Source of the DNA: Planctomycetes bacterium UBA2386
GTDB lineage: Bacteria > Planctomycetota > UBA1135 > UBA2386
NCBI GenBank assembly: GCA_002343845.1
Contig: DDSQ01000060.1
Location: 1 to 22,184 of the forward strand
Length of the DNA: 22,184 bases
Direction of reading: 5' to 3'
The position numbers and the translations under genes were made by a program. Numbering within the stretch: the stretch's first letter is position 1; each line of letters opens with the position of its first letter. Shown here piece after piece: positions 1-8,343 of this stretch. Under the pieces are notes generated by a model. That model ran no database searches. It saw nothing but the letters and a program-made list of their open reading frames with translations, and was not told where the DNA came from.

Positions 1-74
1 CCTACGAGGGCACGCACGACATCCACGGCCTCATCATCGGCCGCCAGCTGACCGGCGAAGACGCGATCCTGTAG
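1..74 (+). CDS. Acyl-CoA dehydrogenase, C-terminal end only (partial)
   Basis: Only the last 23 codons are inside the window, read in the frame starting at base 3 and ending in TAG at 72-74. They read YEGTHDIHGLIIGRQLTGED and three more residues. A tyrosine-glutamate-glycine-threonine stretch followed by an I/L-rich segment and GR..TG is the usual C-terminus of acyl-CoA dehydrogenases, and is especially like glutaryl-CoA dehydrogenase. The glutamate of the YEGT stretch lies close to the flavin and substrate in this family. These enzymes perform FAD-dependent alpha,beta-dehydrogenation of acyl-CoA in the cytoplasm. The subfamily cannot be settled from so short a piece; glutaryl-CoA dehydrogenase is my best guess. 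Confidence 0.75.
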   Translation, partial: YEGTHDIHGLIIGRQLTGEDAIL

Positions 75-233
75 GCCGCCGATCTCGCGCCGATGCGGCG
101 TCAGACGGGCGCCTGCGGCGCCCGCCGCTGCGCGGCTTCGCCTCGCGGATGCTCAGCGGCCAGGAGGCCGCCTCCGCTCCGCTCGCTCGTCTTCCTTGCC
201 TCGGCGCGAGCTTGGCGGCCTACTGCGCGCCGC

Positions 234-1349
234 ATGACTTCGCTGCGGCTGCTCCACGTGCTCGCCGAGACCGGTTGGTCGGGCGGCGAAGTGCAGCTGC
301 AGTTGCTGCTCGCGCACTTCCGCCGCATCGGCTGGGAGAACCACGTCCTGCTGGCGCCTGGCGCGAAGTTCGCTGCCGCGGCGCGCGAACTCGGAGCTCC
401 GGTCTACGAGGCTCCGCTGCGGCGGTGGTGGCGGCCAGACCTGTGGTGGAAGCTGCGGCGCGTCTACGCGCACGTGCGCCCCGACGTGATCCACTTCGCC
501 TGCGGGCGCTCGCTGTTGCTCGGCGGGCTGGCAGCGCGCGGCGGTCCGGCGAAGACGTTCACGATCCGGCGCATCGACTACCCGGTGCGGCGCGGGCTGC
601 TCGGCGGGTTCCGCTACACGGCGTTGTGCGACCACGTGGTCGCGATCTGCGACGCGATCGGCGAACGGCTGCGCGCCGGCGGCGTGCCGGCCGAGCGCAT
701 CACCCGCGTCTACGACGGCCTCGATCCACGACCATGGACGGGGCTGCGCGCGCAGCGCCAGGAGGCCCGCGATCGGCTCCGCATCGCCGCCGACGCGCAG
801 GTCGTCAGCTGTGCGGCGGTGCTGCGCCCGCGCAAGGGCCAGCACGTGCTGCTGGCGGCGTTCGCGCGCCTCGCCGCGCAGTTCCCGCGGGCGATCCTGC
901 TGCTCGCCGGTGGTGGCACCGAACTCGAACGGCTGCGCGCGCAGGCCGCAGCTCTCGGGCTCGGCAAGCGCGTGCTGCTGCCCGGCCCGGTGCGGCCGGT
1001 GTTCGACGTCTACGCGGCGAGCGACCTGTTCGTGATGCCGAGCTTCCACGAAGGCCTGTGCAACGCCTGCCTCGAGGCCGCCTTCGCCGAACTGCCGCAG
1101 GTCGTCAGCGACGCCGGCGGCAACGGCGAGATCGTCGTCGACGGGGTGACGGGCGCGGTCGTGCCGAAGGGCGACGTCGCCGCGCTGGCCGCGGCGATCG
1201 CGCGCTATCTCGACGACGACGTGTTGGCGCGGACGCACGGCGTCGCTGGCCGCCGCCGCGCGCTCGCGAACTTCACCGCCGATCGGTTGGGGCCCGAGGT
1301 CGAGGCGGTGGTGCGGCGGCTGCTGCCGGCAGGTCGGCTCGGGCGCTAG
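234..1349 (+). CDS. GT4-family glycosyltransferase (GT-B fold)
   Basis: This is a 371-residue retaining glycosyltransferase, probably moving a sugar from a nucleotide donor onto an envelope glycan or lipid in the cytoplasm. The N-terminal Rossmann half begins LRLLHVLAETGWSGGE, with the acceptor-side glycine-rich loop near residues 14-18. The C-terminal donor half has VLRPRKGQ, LLLAGGGTE and the E-x7-E signature of GT4 (E273 and E281 in HEGLCNACLEA), followed by GGNGEIVVDGVTG. The open frame extends upstream to 93, but residues coded before 234 are low-complexity Arg/Ala/Pro and the family homology begins right at MTSLRLLHVL, so ATG 234 is chosen. No Shine-Dalgarno sequence is evident. Donor and acceptor cannot be told from the sequence. 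The length is normal for the family. Confidence 0.88.
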   Translation: MTSLRLLHVLAETGWSGGEVQLQLLLAHFRRIGWENHVLLAPGAKFAAAARELGAPVYEAPLRRWWRPDLWWKLRRVYAHVRPDVIHFACGRSLLLGGLAARGGPAKTFTIRRIDYPVRRGLLGGFRYTALCDHVVAICDAIGERLRAGGVPAERITRVYDGLDPRPWTGLRAQRQEARDRLRIAADAQVVSCAAVLRPRKGQHVLLAAFARLAAQFPRAILLLAGGGTELERLRAQAAALGLGKRVLLPGPVRPVFDVYAASDLFVMPSFHEGLCNACLEAAFAELPQVVSDAGGNGEIVVDGVTGAVVPKGDVAALAAAIARYLDDDVLARTHGVAGRRRALANFTADRLGPEVEAVVRRLLPAGRLGR

Positions 1350-1363
1350 CGCGGGGCGGCCGT

Positions 1364-2341
1364 TCAGTCGGCCAGCAGCTCGTCGACCGAGGCCGCGTCG
1401 AGGATGCGGTCGAGCCAGCGGTCGAGTTCTTCGGGCGCCCCGTTGCGAACGCGTTCGACGACGTCGGGCTCCGGTTTGCCGAAGCGCCGGGTGATCTGGC
1501 GCAGCAGGGTCGAGACCTGGACCTCGGCCCTGCCTTCGTTGCGGAGCTGCTGCGCGGTGGAGACGAACTTGTTCTTCATGGCGGGATCCGGGAAGCGGCG
1601 GGTCAGCAGGCGCTGGACGACCGGCGTCGGCAGGCCAGAGGTCGCGAAGACGTAGTCTACCAGCGCATCGAACAGGTCGCGGCCGTTGCCGGCCGCGCCG
1701 ATCCGGTGCGCCTGTTCCTGGATGTCGTGCCAGGCGTCGAGGAAGGCGGCGAAAGCGCGTTCGTCGCGCGCGGCTGCGGGCAGGTACTGCAGCGCACTCA
1801 GGGCGCACAGACCGAACACGCTGAGCGCCCGCTGGCGCAATCGCTCGGGCGGCACGTCGTGCAGGTCGTCGAGTACGTAGGGCAACGACGGGAGGTAGTC
1901 GTGCAGTGCCTCCGGGATGCGGTCGAGATCGAACAGGTCGCGCACGTTGTGCGGCGAGCGCCATGGTCGGGCGTCGGCGTGCAGCACGACCGGCAGCACC
2001 GGCGGCAGGAAGTGGTCGCGCGGGTGTTCGCGGCGGTGGGTGCGCAGCACGGCCGTGACCTGGTCGAGGATCTGCAGCGCGTCGAAACGGTGGCTCTTCG
2101 ACTTGTGCTCGAGCACGACGTAGAGCAGGAGCGTCTGGCGGCGGTCGGTGCGGACCGAGAACAGGAGGTCGCAGTGGGTTCGGCGGCTGCGACGGCCGTG
2201 GTGCGTGGGGTTCTTCCTGGTCAGGGTGCGCCAGTCGATGGCCTTGGCGAGCGTGGCCGGCAAGGCGGTGCGCAGCAGCGGGACTGCGTGCTCGGGATCG
2301 CCGAAGGCCAGCTGGAACAGGTGGTCGTGATGGGATGCCAC
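1364..2341 (-). CDS. Rpn/transposase_31 family PD-(D/E)XK nuclease
   Basis: This is a 325-residue protein of the Rpn family (recombination-promoting nuclease, also named YhgA-like or transposase_31). In E. coli, Rpn members are DNA endonucleases that raise RecA-independent recombination; they are no longer thought to be true transposases. The start, VASHHDHLFQLAFGDPEHA, matches the usual family opening (HD.LF...F..PE.A..LL...LP). The nuclease core shows D58 in CDLLF and E78/K80 in VVLEHKS, a PD-(D/E)XK arrangement. The C-terminal third is helical and charged (MKNKFVSTAQQLRNEGRAE), as in the family. I chose GTG at 2341 because homology begins there and no in-frame ATG lies near; the frame is open further upstream without recognisable content. 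No inverted repeats or target duplications are seen around it. Confidence 0.82.
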   Translation of the reverse strand: MASHHDHLFQLAFGDPEHAVPLLRTALPATLAKAIDWRTLTRKNPTHHGRRSRRTHCDLLFSVRTDRRQTLLLYVVLEHKSKSHRFDALQILDQVTAVLRTHRREHPRDHFLPPVLPVVLHADARPWRSPHNVRDLFDLDRIPEALHDYLPSLPYVLDDLHDVPPERLRQRALSVFGLCALSALQYLPAAARDERAFAAFLDAWHDIQEQAHRIGAAGNGRDLFDALVDYVFATSGLPTPVVQRLLTRRFPDPAMKNKFVSTAQQLRNEGRAEVQVSTLLRQITRRFGKPEPDVVERVRNGAPEELDRWLDRILDAASVDELLAD

Positions 2342-2567
2342 GCCGGTTGTGGAATCTGGGCGGGCAATTTGGTCAGGGAATCCCGCGATACCTGCGCATG
2401 GCGACACGTGGCGGGTTCGCTCGCAAGTGCAGGCGGCCGCTGCCGCGTTCGAGTCGCTCGTGCAGGCCAGCGTTGGGCTGGTGCACCGAGAAAGGGCCCG
2501 CACCGCGGCACCGGCGGCCAACTGCCACGCTTCGCTTGGCGGGCCGGCGGACGGTGAAGGGGTGAGG
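2342..2567. other. 226-nt gap between two minus-strand genes
   Basis: This lies downstream of the kinase stop and upstream of the Rpn-family start, both on the minus strand. Apart from the hairpin listed separately near 2524-2540, I see no gene, clear promoter or repeat here. The reading frames that run through it have no recognisable protein content. Confidence 0.5.
2524..2540 (-). terminator. Possible weak terminator hairpin after the kinase gene
   Basis: An imperfect stem (GCCA with TGGC, and inner GC with GC around a 3-nt loop, one mismatch) sits about 27 nt beyond the kinase stop on the minus strand. No run of T follows, so if it terminates transcription it is not a canonical intrinsic terminator. 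The call rests on position and pairing only. Confidence 0.25.
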
Positions 2568-5500
2568 TCAGTACGTGATGAGCCTGGCGGGGCGCAGGCC
2601 CATCTCGAAACTGCGGAACGACGGTGCGATGAGGTCGCGGTTGGCCGACCGCGCGAGGACGGCCGCGTTGCGGTAGCTGCCGCCGCGGTTGACGCGGTTG
2701 GCGGGGGAGCTAACAGATCGCAGGCCATCGCCTGCACGCTCGCTGCCGTAGTCCCCATACCAGTCGCGGCACCACTCCCACACGTTGCCATGTACGTCGT
2801 GCAGCCCGTAGGCATTCGCCGCGAACGTGCCGACCGGCGCGTGCACCACGTGACCATCCCGCCAGGACTCGAAGTTGCCCCACTGTGGCGCAGCCGCCTT
2901 GGCCGCTGCGTCCGCCACGTTGGCGACCTTGCCGAGCTGCTCGAACTCGACGTTCCACACCGTCCTCGTCCCGCCACGGCACCCATACTCCCACTGCGCT
3001 TCCGTTGGCAACACCAAGCCATGCCGCGTCATCAGGCGGTTGCACATCGTCCAGTCCACCAGCTCCACCGGGTTCGTCAACGTGATCCGCTTGTCGACGA
3101 TGTTCTGCCCCGCCTTGTATCGGCTCGGATCCCGCAGCTCTGCGTCCCAGGTCCACAGCCGCGACCACTGCCCCTGCGTCAGCTCGTGCCGCGCCAGGAA
3201 GAACGGCGACAGCGATACGTCGTACAGCGTCTCGTCGTTCTGACGCTGCGGGTCGTAGAACGGCGCGTTCAGGTCGTCCTTCTGCGAGCCCAGCGTCACC
3301 CTGCCGCCCGGCAACAGCACGAACACGATCCCTGTCCCGGCTTTCACCTCGATCGTGCCGTCCTCCTTGTGCGTCGGGATCACGATTTCCGTCGCCGCCT
3401 GCTTGCCGTCCCACGCACTGCGCAGGTCGTAGAACTCCCACAGCTTGGTCACCGGGTTCATCCCGATCGGCACCAGCCCGATCACCGCCTCGTCCGCCAA
3501 CGGCATCGAGAGCCCCGCATACCGCGTGCTGGCAACGACGTCGTCCGCCGTCGCGATCGCCTCGCGCGCCGCTGACCACGTCGCCCCGGCCTTCGGATGC
3601 GCGAGACTCGCCGCGCGCACCTGCTGCGCCCACGTGAGCCGCTGCGCCACGTCGGCGCGCTCCTTCGCCGCCATCGAGATCAGCCCCGCCAGCACGTCCA
3701 CCAGCGCGTTGTGCAGGAACTCCGCCGAACGACTCTCCTCGTCGCCACCGAACGTCCACGTCCGACGCACCGACACCGTCGCGTCCAGCTCCGCCAGCCT
3801 CGCCTCGGCCGCGGCGACACGCGTCGGGGCCTCGGCGATCGCCGCCTCGATGTCGCGCTGGTAGCCCAGATACGCCTCGCGTTCCTTCGCCGGAGCCTTC
3901 GCCAACGCCTCCGCCGTGCGCTGTCTCGCTTCCTCGTCCTGCCCGTTCGCCAACGCCGCCCACGCCAACGTGTCGACGAACTGGAACTCGCCGTCCTGAC
4001 CCTTGGCCTTCACCACCGCCGAACGCGCCGCGACCAGGCCAGCAGCCTCCTCGCCAAACGTCGTGCGGTCCTGCTTCTCGCCGTCGGGCTTCTCGGGGGC
4101 GACCCGCGGCCACGCGAACGAGTTCAGCGCCGACGCATCCGCGTTCTGCAGCGCAGCCGGCAGCTCTGGCAACTCCAGCTTGCTGGTACCCGCTCGAATC
4201 GCCTGCGCCTTCTGCAATGCCGCCACGAGCTGCTGCTGCCGCTCGTAGGCATCCCACTCGGGCGAAGCACGCCGATCCGCGTCGACCTGCTCCGCCGTCA
4301 ACGGCACTGCCGTGCGGCGCAACTCCGCGATCGTCGCCTCGATCTGCGGCCGCTGCCCGAGCAGCTGCGCACAGTCGTTGTCGAGCCACGCCTGCAGAGC
4401 CGCCGCCTTTTCCGGCCAGGCCGGCCACAACGCATCCTGCTTCGCCAACACGTCCTTCAGACGAACGACCGCCGATAGCTGGTTGAAGTTGGCGACCGTG
4501 CGGCCCTTCTCCTCAGCCAGTTTCGTCGCCGCGACCTTCGCCTCGGTCTCCGACTTCGCCAGCCGTTCGTTGGCCGCCGCCGCCTCGTCCGCGCGCTGCT
4601 TCTGCGCCAGCGCGTCGTCCTTCGCCTTCGTCTCCGCCGCCGCCAACTCCGTCTTCTGCTGCGCCAGCGCTGCATTCTCGTTCGCCAGCGTCGTCGACAC
4701 GACGATGCCGACGACCAGGATCAACACCGCAGCCGCCAGACTCGCCGCCAACGGCTTGTTGCGCCGTACCCACAGCTGCAACTCGACCAGCGCCCCGGTC
4801 CGGTACGCCGACACCGCGTGCATCGCCAAGAACGCCCGCAGATCCGCCGCCAACGCCGCTGTCGTTGGGTAGCGCCCATCCCGCTCCCGCGCCATCGCCT
4901 TGCCGACGATCGCTACCAGCTCCGCCGGCACGCCCTTTTGCAACGCTTCGATCGCCCTCGGCGCACCCTCGACCACGTCCTCCAGGATGCGATACGCAGG
5001 CTTCTTCACCCCGGGCGTCGTGTACGGCGCCCGCCCCGTCAGCAGGTGGTACAGCATCGCCCCGATCGCATACACGTCGGCCCGCTGGTCCAGCGCCTCG
5101 CTGCGCGCCTGTTCCGGCGGCATGTAGCTCGGCGTGCCGAGCTTCTGCCCGTCCATCGACACCACCGACGAACCATCGTCCGCCGCCGCGTCGCGATGGC
5201 GCGCCGAGTCGACCTGGCTCTGCGAACTGATGGCGTCGGGCCGGATCCGAAGATCCCGCCGATCCTCCTGCCCCAGCACCTTCGCCAGGCCCCAGTCCAT
5301 CACGTAGACCTCGCCGAAGCGACCGACCATCACGTTGTCGGGCTTGAGATCGCGGTGCAGGACCCCCTTGTCGTGCGCGAACGACATCGTGTCGCAGACC
5401 CGCAGCACGATCTCGAGCGCCCGCGTCAGCGGCCACTCACGGCTGCCGCCGTGCGACTCCTCGAACACCTCGCGCGCCGTGCGCCCCTTCACGAGGCGCA

Positions 5501-6065
5501 TCGTGAAGTAGACCTTGCCGTGCTGGTCGAGCCCGAGCTCGTGCACCGGCACCACGCCCGGATGGTCGAGCTGCGAAGTGACCTGCGCCTCCTCGAGGAA
5601 GCGCCCGAGGAGCTGGTGGGCGAGCTGCTGCTCGAGCGCGTCGCGCGGCGTCTCGCGGTCGAGCAGCACCTTCATCGCCAGCCGCCGATTCAACTGCCGG
5701 TCGCGGATCCTCAGGATCGCGCCCATGCCGCCGCGGTCGACTTCGCCTTCGATCGCGTAACGCTCGAGGTCCAGCCGCGGCGAACGCTCGAGCCGCTCCA
5801 GCATCTCGGCGGTCTGCGTCGAGTGGACCTTGTCCGTCGACGTCTCGCCCGCGGACTGGTCGAAGACGTCGCCAGTTGGTGGGGCCGCGGCGGTCGGGGC
5901 GTTCTCCAAGAGCGCCAGCAGTTCGTTGCCCAGGGCTGCGTTCTCGGCGCGGATGCGCTGCACGAAGGCCGCGCGTTCGGCCGCAGGCAGCCGCCGCGCC
6001 TGCTCGAACAGGCCGCGCAAGCGATCGAACTCGGGTGACGGACCGTTCGTCGGAGCGGTGGGCAT
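2568..6065 (-). CDS. Ser/Thr protein kinase with C-terminal FGE/sulfatase-modifying-factor-like domain
   Basis: This 1165-residue membrane-anchored kinase has its parts in order. The N-terminal helical region is about residues 10-55. The Hanks-type kinase domain is about 103-415, with glycine loop VDRGGMG, K132 in AMKVLL, HRDLKPDN at 237-244, DWG at 257-259 in place of DFG, and GTPSYMPPEQA. One transmembrane helix spans about 439-460. A long Ala/Glu/Lys coiled coil spans about 462-545, followed by a helical middle region. A formylglycine-generating-enzyme-like domain fills about 912-1165 (LPTEAQWEY, GNVWEWCRDWYGDY, NRGGSYRN, GLRPAR). The segment that carries the two catalytic cysteines in true FGE reads GGSYRNAAVLARSANRD, so both are absent and the domain is probably a binding module outside the membrane. 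ATG 6065 is preferred to an upstream start at 6179 because the added 38 residues are Pro/Arg-rich filler. Substrate and ligand are unknown. Confidence 0.93.
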   Translation of the reverse strand: MPTAPTNGPSPEFDRLRGLFEQARRLPAAERAAFVQRIRAENAALGNELLALLENAPTAAAPPTGDVFDQSAGETSTDKVHSTQTAEMLERLERSPRLDLERYAIEGEVDRGGMGAILRIRDRQLNRRLAMKVLLDRETPRDALEQQLAHQLLGRFLEEAQVTSQLDHPGVVPVHELGLDQHGKVYFTMRLVKGRTAREVFEESHGGSREWPLTRALEIVLRVCDTMSFAHDKGVLHRDLKPDNVMVGRFGEVYVMDWGLAKVLGQEDRRDLRIRPDAISSQSQVDSARHRDAAADDGSSVVSMDGQKLGTPSYMPPEQARSEALDQRADVYAIGAMLYHLLTGRAPYTTPGVKKPAYRILEDVVEGAPRAIEALQKGVPAELVAIVGKAMARERDGRYPTTAALAADLRAFLAMHAVSAYRTGALVELQLWVRRNKPLAASLAAAVLILVVGIVVSTTLANENAALAQQKTELAAAETKAKDDALAQKQRADEAAAANERLAKSETEAKVAATKLAEEKGRTVANFNQLSAVVRLKDVLAKQDALWPAWPEKAAALQAWLDNDCAQLLGQRPQIEATIAELRRTAVPLTAEQVDADRRASPEWDAYERQQQLVAALQKAQAIRAGTSKLELPELPAALQNADASALNSFAWPRVAPEKPDGEKQDRTTFGEEAAGLVAARSAVVKAKGQDGEFQFVDTLAWAALANGQDEEARQRTAEALAKAPAKEREAYLGYQRDIEAAIAEAPTRVAAAEARLAELDATVSVRRTWTFGGDEESRSAEFLHNALVDVLAGLISMAAKERADVAQRLTWAQQVRAASLAHPKAGATWSAAREAIATADDVVASTRYAGLSMPLADEAVIGLVPIGMNPVTKLWEFYDLRSAWDGKQAATEIVIPTHKEDGTIEVKAGTGIVFVLLPGGRVTLGSQKDDLNAPFYDPQRQNDETLYDVSLSPFFLARHELTQGQWSRLWTWDAELRDPSRYKAGQNIVDKRITLTNPVELVDWTMCNRLMTRHGLVLPTEAQWEYGCRGGTRTVWNVEFEQLGKVANVADAAAKAAAPQWGNFESWRDGHVVHAPVGTFAANAYGLHDVHGNVWEWCRDWYGDYGSERAGDGLRSVSSPANRVNRGGSYRNAAVLARSANRDLIAPSFRSFEMGLRPARLITY

Positions 6066-6123
6066 GGCTGGGTTCCCGTGCGAGGTCACCCAGCATGGCG
6101 CTGGCGGCGGTGGCGGGCCAGCA

Positions 6124-6162
6124 CACGGGCGCGGTCGCGCCCGCGAAGGCGCTGTGCCCGTG
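6124..6162. other. Stem-loop between DUF4143 gene and kinase gene
   Basis: CACGGGC at 6124-6130 pairs with GCCCGTG at 6156-6162, and the 25-nt loop has further GCGCC/GGCGC pairing potential. It lies after the AAA/DUF4143 stop and before the kinase start, both on the minus strand. It could be a terminator for the former or a leader structure for the latter; there is no T-tract. A G8 homopolymer follows at 6186-6193. Confidence 0.25.
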
Positions 6163-6204
6163 CCGGCCGTCGATCGCACTTCGGTGGGGGGGGAGCCGCA
6201 GCGC

Positions 6205-7476
6205 CTACGCCGGCGTCCACAGCCGCGCGATCGGCACCGCGAACACTCCCTCGTCGACGCGCCAGCCCTCGGTGCCCGCGTGCAGCACCACGCCCGTCAC
6301 GCGATCGACGCCGAGGCGTCGCTGCAGCGCCCGCACGCCGCGCAGATCCTCGGCGCGCACGTCGGGTGCGGCCTTGACCTCGAAGGCGAGCACCGAGCCG
6401 TCGCTGCGCTCCATCACCAGATCGACCTCCTGGCCGTCGTGCGTGCGCCAGTGGCCGAGATCGACCGGCTCGTCGAGCCAGTGGGCCTGCTTGCACAGTT
6501 CGTCGACGACGAACGTCTCGAGCAGATGGCCGAACTGCTGCATCGCGCTCGGCTGGGCCAGCAGCAGCTTGTCGCTGGTGACGCGCATCAGGCGCGCGGC
6601 GAGCCCGGTGTCGACGAAGTGCAGTTTCGGCGTCGCCGCGGCGCGGGCCGCGAGTGTCGTTCCCCACGCCGGCAGCACGTGGTGCAGGAACACCGCCTCG
6701 AGCAGGCGCAGGTAGTCCTCGGCCGTGCTGCGGTCGATGTCGAGATCGCGGGCCAGGTCGGCGACGTTCAGCAACTGCGCGGTCCGGCGGGCGGCGGCGG
6801 CGGCGAGCCGCGGCAGCAGCACGCGGCGCCGCACCTTGGCGATCTCGGCGACGTCCTTCTTCAGCGTCAGGTTCAGGTACTGGTCGAACCAGCGACTGCG
6901 GGCCGCCGGCGTCGGCAGCGCGAGCGGCATCGGCAGGCCGCCGGCGATCAGCGCTGCCGCGAGGTCGGCGCGCGTGCTGCGCACGGGCTCGAGGTCGGGG
7001 GCGGCGCCGGCGATCAGTCGCTCGACGAAGGCCTCGCGCTTGCGGTGGAGTTCGCCCTGGCTCAGCGGCCACACCGGGACGATGTCGACGCGCCCGGTCA
7101 GGGCCTGCGCCACGGCCGGCACGGTCCCGTAGCGCGTCGATCCCGCGAGCACGAACTGGCCCGGCGCGCCGTTCTGGTTCAGCAGGCGCTTGACGACGTC
7201 GAGGACCTCTGGCACGCGGGCGAACTCGTCCACGAACACCGGGCGTGGCCGATCGAGCAGCTGCCGGGGGTCGGCTGCGACGGCGCGTCGCACCGCCGGG
7301 TCGTCGAGATCGAGGATCGTGCGGGCGTGGGTCGTCGCGAGTTCGCGGAGCAGGGTCGACTTGCCGACGGCGCGCGGCCCGCTGAGCACCAGCACCTGGG
7401 CGTGCTCGAGCCGTCGGGCGACGGTCTCGGCAGCGCGCCGCGGAACCGCTCGACGCAGCAGGGGAGAATGGGGCAC
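6205..7476 (-). CDS. AAA ATPase with C-terminal DUF4143 domain
   Basis: This 423-residue protein belongs to the widespread AAA_14/DUF4143 family. The N-terminal P-loop domain has Walker A GPRAVGKST at residues 33-41, Walker B VFVDEF at 80-85, and a sensor-like LAGSTRYGTVP near 110-120. The middle part (RWFDQYLNLTLKKDVAEIAKVRR and a winged-helix-like LARDLDIDRSTAEDYLRLLE) is typical. The C-terminal DUF4143 domain ends with a PD-(D/E)XK-like pair, GQEVDLVMERSDG and FEVKAA. The biochemical role is not established; such genes often sit in variable, defence-like or toxin-antitoxin-like surroundings. GTG 7476 is chosen because VPHSPLLRRAVPRRA matches the usual family start. An ATG at 7632 would add 52 residues coded across a direct repeat, which seems less likely. 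Confidence 0.88.
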   Translation of the reverse strand: MPHSPLLRRAVPRRAAETVARRLEHAQVLVLSGPRAVGKSTLLRELATTHARTILDLDDPAVRRAVAADPRQLLDRPRPVFVDEFARVPEVLDVVKRLLNQNGAPGQFVLAGSTRYGTVPAVAQALTGRVDIVPVWPLSQGELHRKREAFVERLIAGAAPDLEPVRSTRADLAAALIAGGLPMPLALPTPAARSRWFDQYLNLTLKKDVAEIAKVRRRVLLPRLAAAAARRTAQLLNVADLARDLDIDRSTAEDYLRLLEAVFLHHVLPAWGTTLAARAAATPKLHFVDTGLAARLMRVTSDKLLLAQPSAMQQFGHLLETFVVDELCKQAHWLDEPVDLGHWRTHDGQEVDLVMERSDGSVLAFEVKAAPDVRAEDLRGVRALQRRLGVDRVTGVVLHAGTEGWRVDEGVFAVPIARLWTPA

Positions 7477-7522
7477 GCCGGGCGCGAGGACACCTTGGCA
7501 CGGCAGCAACGTCGTCGCGAGT

Positions 7523-7560
7523 TCCCGAATCCGAGGGGCAGTTCCTCCCGAATCCGAGGG
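7523..7560. repeat. Two copies of a 15-bp direct repeat upstream of the DUF4143 gene
   Basis: TCCCGAATCCGAGGG occurs at 7523-7537 and again at 7546-7560, so the start-to-start distance is 23 nt (about two helix turns). It lies 47 nt upstream of the chosen DUF4143 start, in the 230-nt gap 7477-7706. This gap holds no gene I can support. Spacing and position fit a regulator binding site, but that is inference. Confidence 0.6.
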
Positions 7561-7706
7561 TTCCTTCGCGGCGACCTCGGCCGGCACCGATCGGCTTCTG
7601 GGCGCCAGCGCGTGCGCCGCGACCGGTCGCACCGCCGCGCCGCCAGTACGGTCACGTCACCGTCGGTCGGCCGGGCACGATGTCGCGGTGGCGGTGCGCG
7701 GCTTGC

Positions 7707-8270
7707 TCAGACCGGCTTTGCCGCCGGCCACAGCCACGCGAACGTCGCCGCGGTGACCAGGCCGTAGACCAGACCGTCGAACAGGAACTTGGCGGTCGTG
7801 ACCCACGACAGGCCCTTCCAGATCGAGTCGGTCACGCTCGACAGCCCATAGCCGACGAACGCCGAGACCAACGCGAAGCGGAACACGCCGGCTGCGTCGT
7901 GGTGGCAGGCGATGAACGTCATCCACGCGACGACGTAGCTGATCACCACGCAGAAGATGAACCACTGGGTCAGCGCTGCGCCCATCGAGCACGCTCCGTT
8001 GCGCACGATCATCACGCCGACGGGGCCCTGCTTCATCTTCGCCTGCATCTCCGGCGACCCGAAGTCCTTCATCGAAGCCGCGCACGGGAACATGTACTGC
8101 CCCGGCACGACCCCCGTGCGCCGCATCGCTTCGAGCGTCGCGGCTTCGTCGGGCAACTTCTTGTAGTCGCCCTTGTGGATCGGCAGCGCCATGTGGATCA
8201 CGGAGCTGGCGAGGAAGACGAACACTGCCGACAACAGGATCGGCAGCCAGAGAGCGGCGAGCGTTTCCAT
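7707..8270 (-). CDS. Conserved-looking membrane protein of unknown function
   Basis: This 187-residue protein has one transmembrane helix near the N-terminus (about 7-27, LWLPILLSAVFVFLASSVIH). A soluble segment of about 65 residues follows (KKLPDEAATLEAMRRTGVVPGQY and MKDFGSPEMQAKMKQGPVGVM). Three more hydrophobic segments lie at about 98-121, 128-146 and 160-182. The soluble part has C63, and C94, C107 and C122 are near or in the later membrane segments. I do not recognise a named family; similar small membrane proteins with this layout occur in Acidobacteria and Planctomycetes as far as I recall. It begins with ATG and is divergent from the GT9 gene, with a 164-nt shared upstream region. 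No function is proposed. Confidence 0.8.
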   Translation of the reverse strand: METLAALWLPILLSAVFVFLASSVIHMALPIHKGDYKKLPDEAATLEAMRRTGVVPGQYMFPCAASMKDFGSPEMQAKMKQGPVGVMIVRNGACSMGAALTQWFIFCVVISYVVAWMTFIACHHDAAGVFRFALVSAFVGYGLSSVTDSIWKGLSWVTTAKFLFDGLVYGLVTAATFAWLWPAAKPV

Positions 8271-8329
8271 GGGGCGGCATTGACCCTCGCCGATTGCGCG
8301 GGAGCAAGCACCGTGTCGTCCTGGCGCGA

Positions 8330-8343
8330 GAAACGCACGTTTC
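8330..8343. promoter_or_regulatory. 14-bp dyad GAAACGCACGTTTC in a divergent promoter region
   Basis: GAAACG (8330-8335) and CGTTTC (8338-8343) form a perfect inverted repeat with a 2-nt centre. It lies in the 8271-8434 gap between the divergent membrane-protein and GT9 genes. A second perfect inverted repeat, GTCGGC-TGGC-GCCGAC, is at 8362-8377. Operator function is inferred only from symmetry and position. The remaining part of the gap shows GATAAC at 8422-8427, which could be a -10 element giving a very short leader for GT9; no matching -35 was found. Confidence 0.35.

Noticed and set aside
1364..2341. Rpn-family gene as part of an insertion sequence
   Set aside because: No terminal inverted repeats or target duplications flank it, and the family acts as nucleases and not as classical transposases.
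149..2557. 802-codon open frame on the plus strand
   Set aside because: It runs in a second frame over the glycosyltransferase and antisense to the Rpn-family gene, has Arg/Ala-rich composition and no domain; it is a by-product of high GC content.
6186..6193. G8 homopolymer as a phase-variation tract
   Set aside because: It lies between genes, downstream of the DUF4143 stop, so length change would not shift a reading frame.
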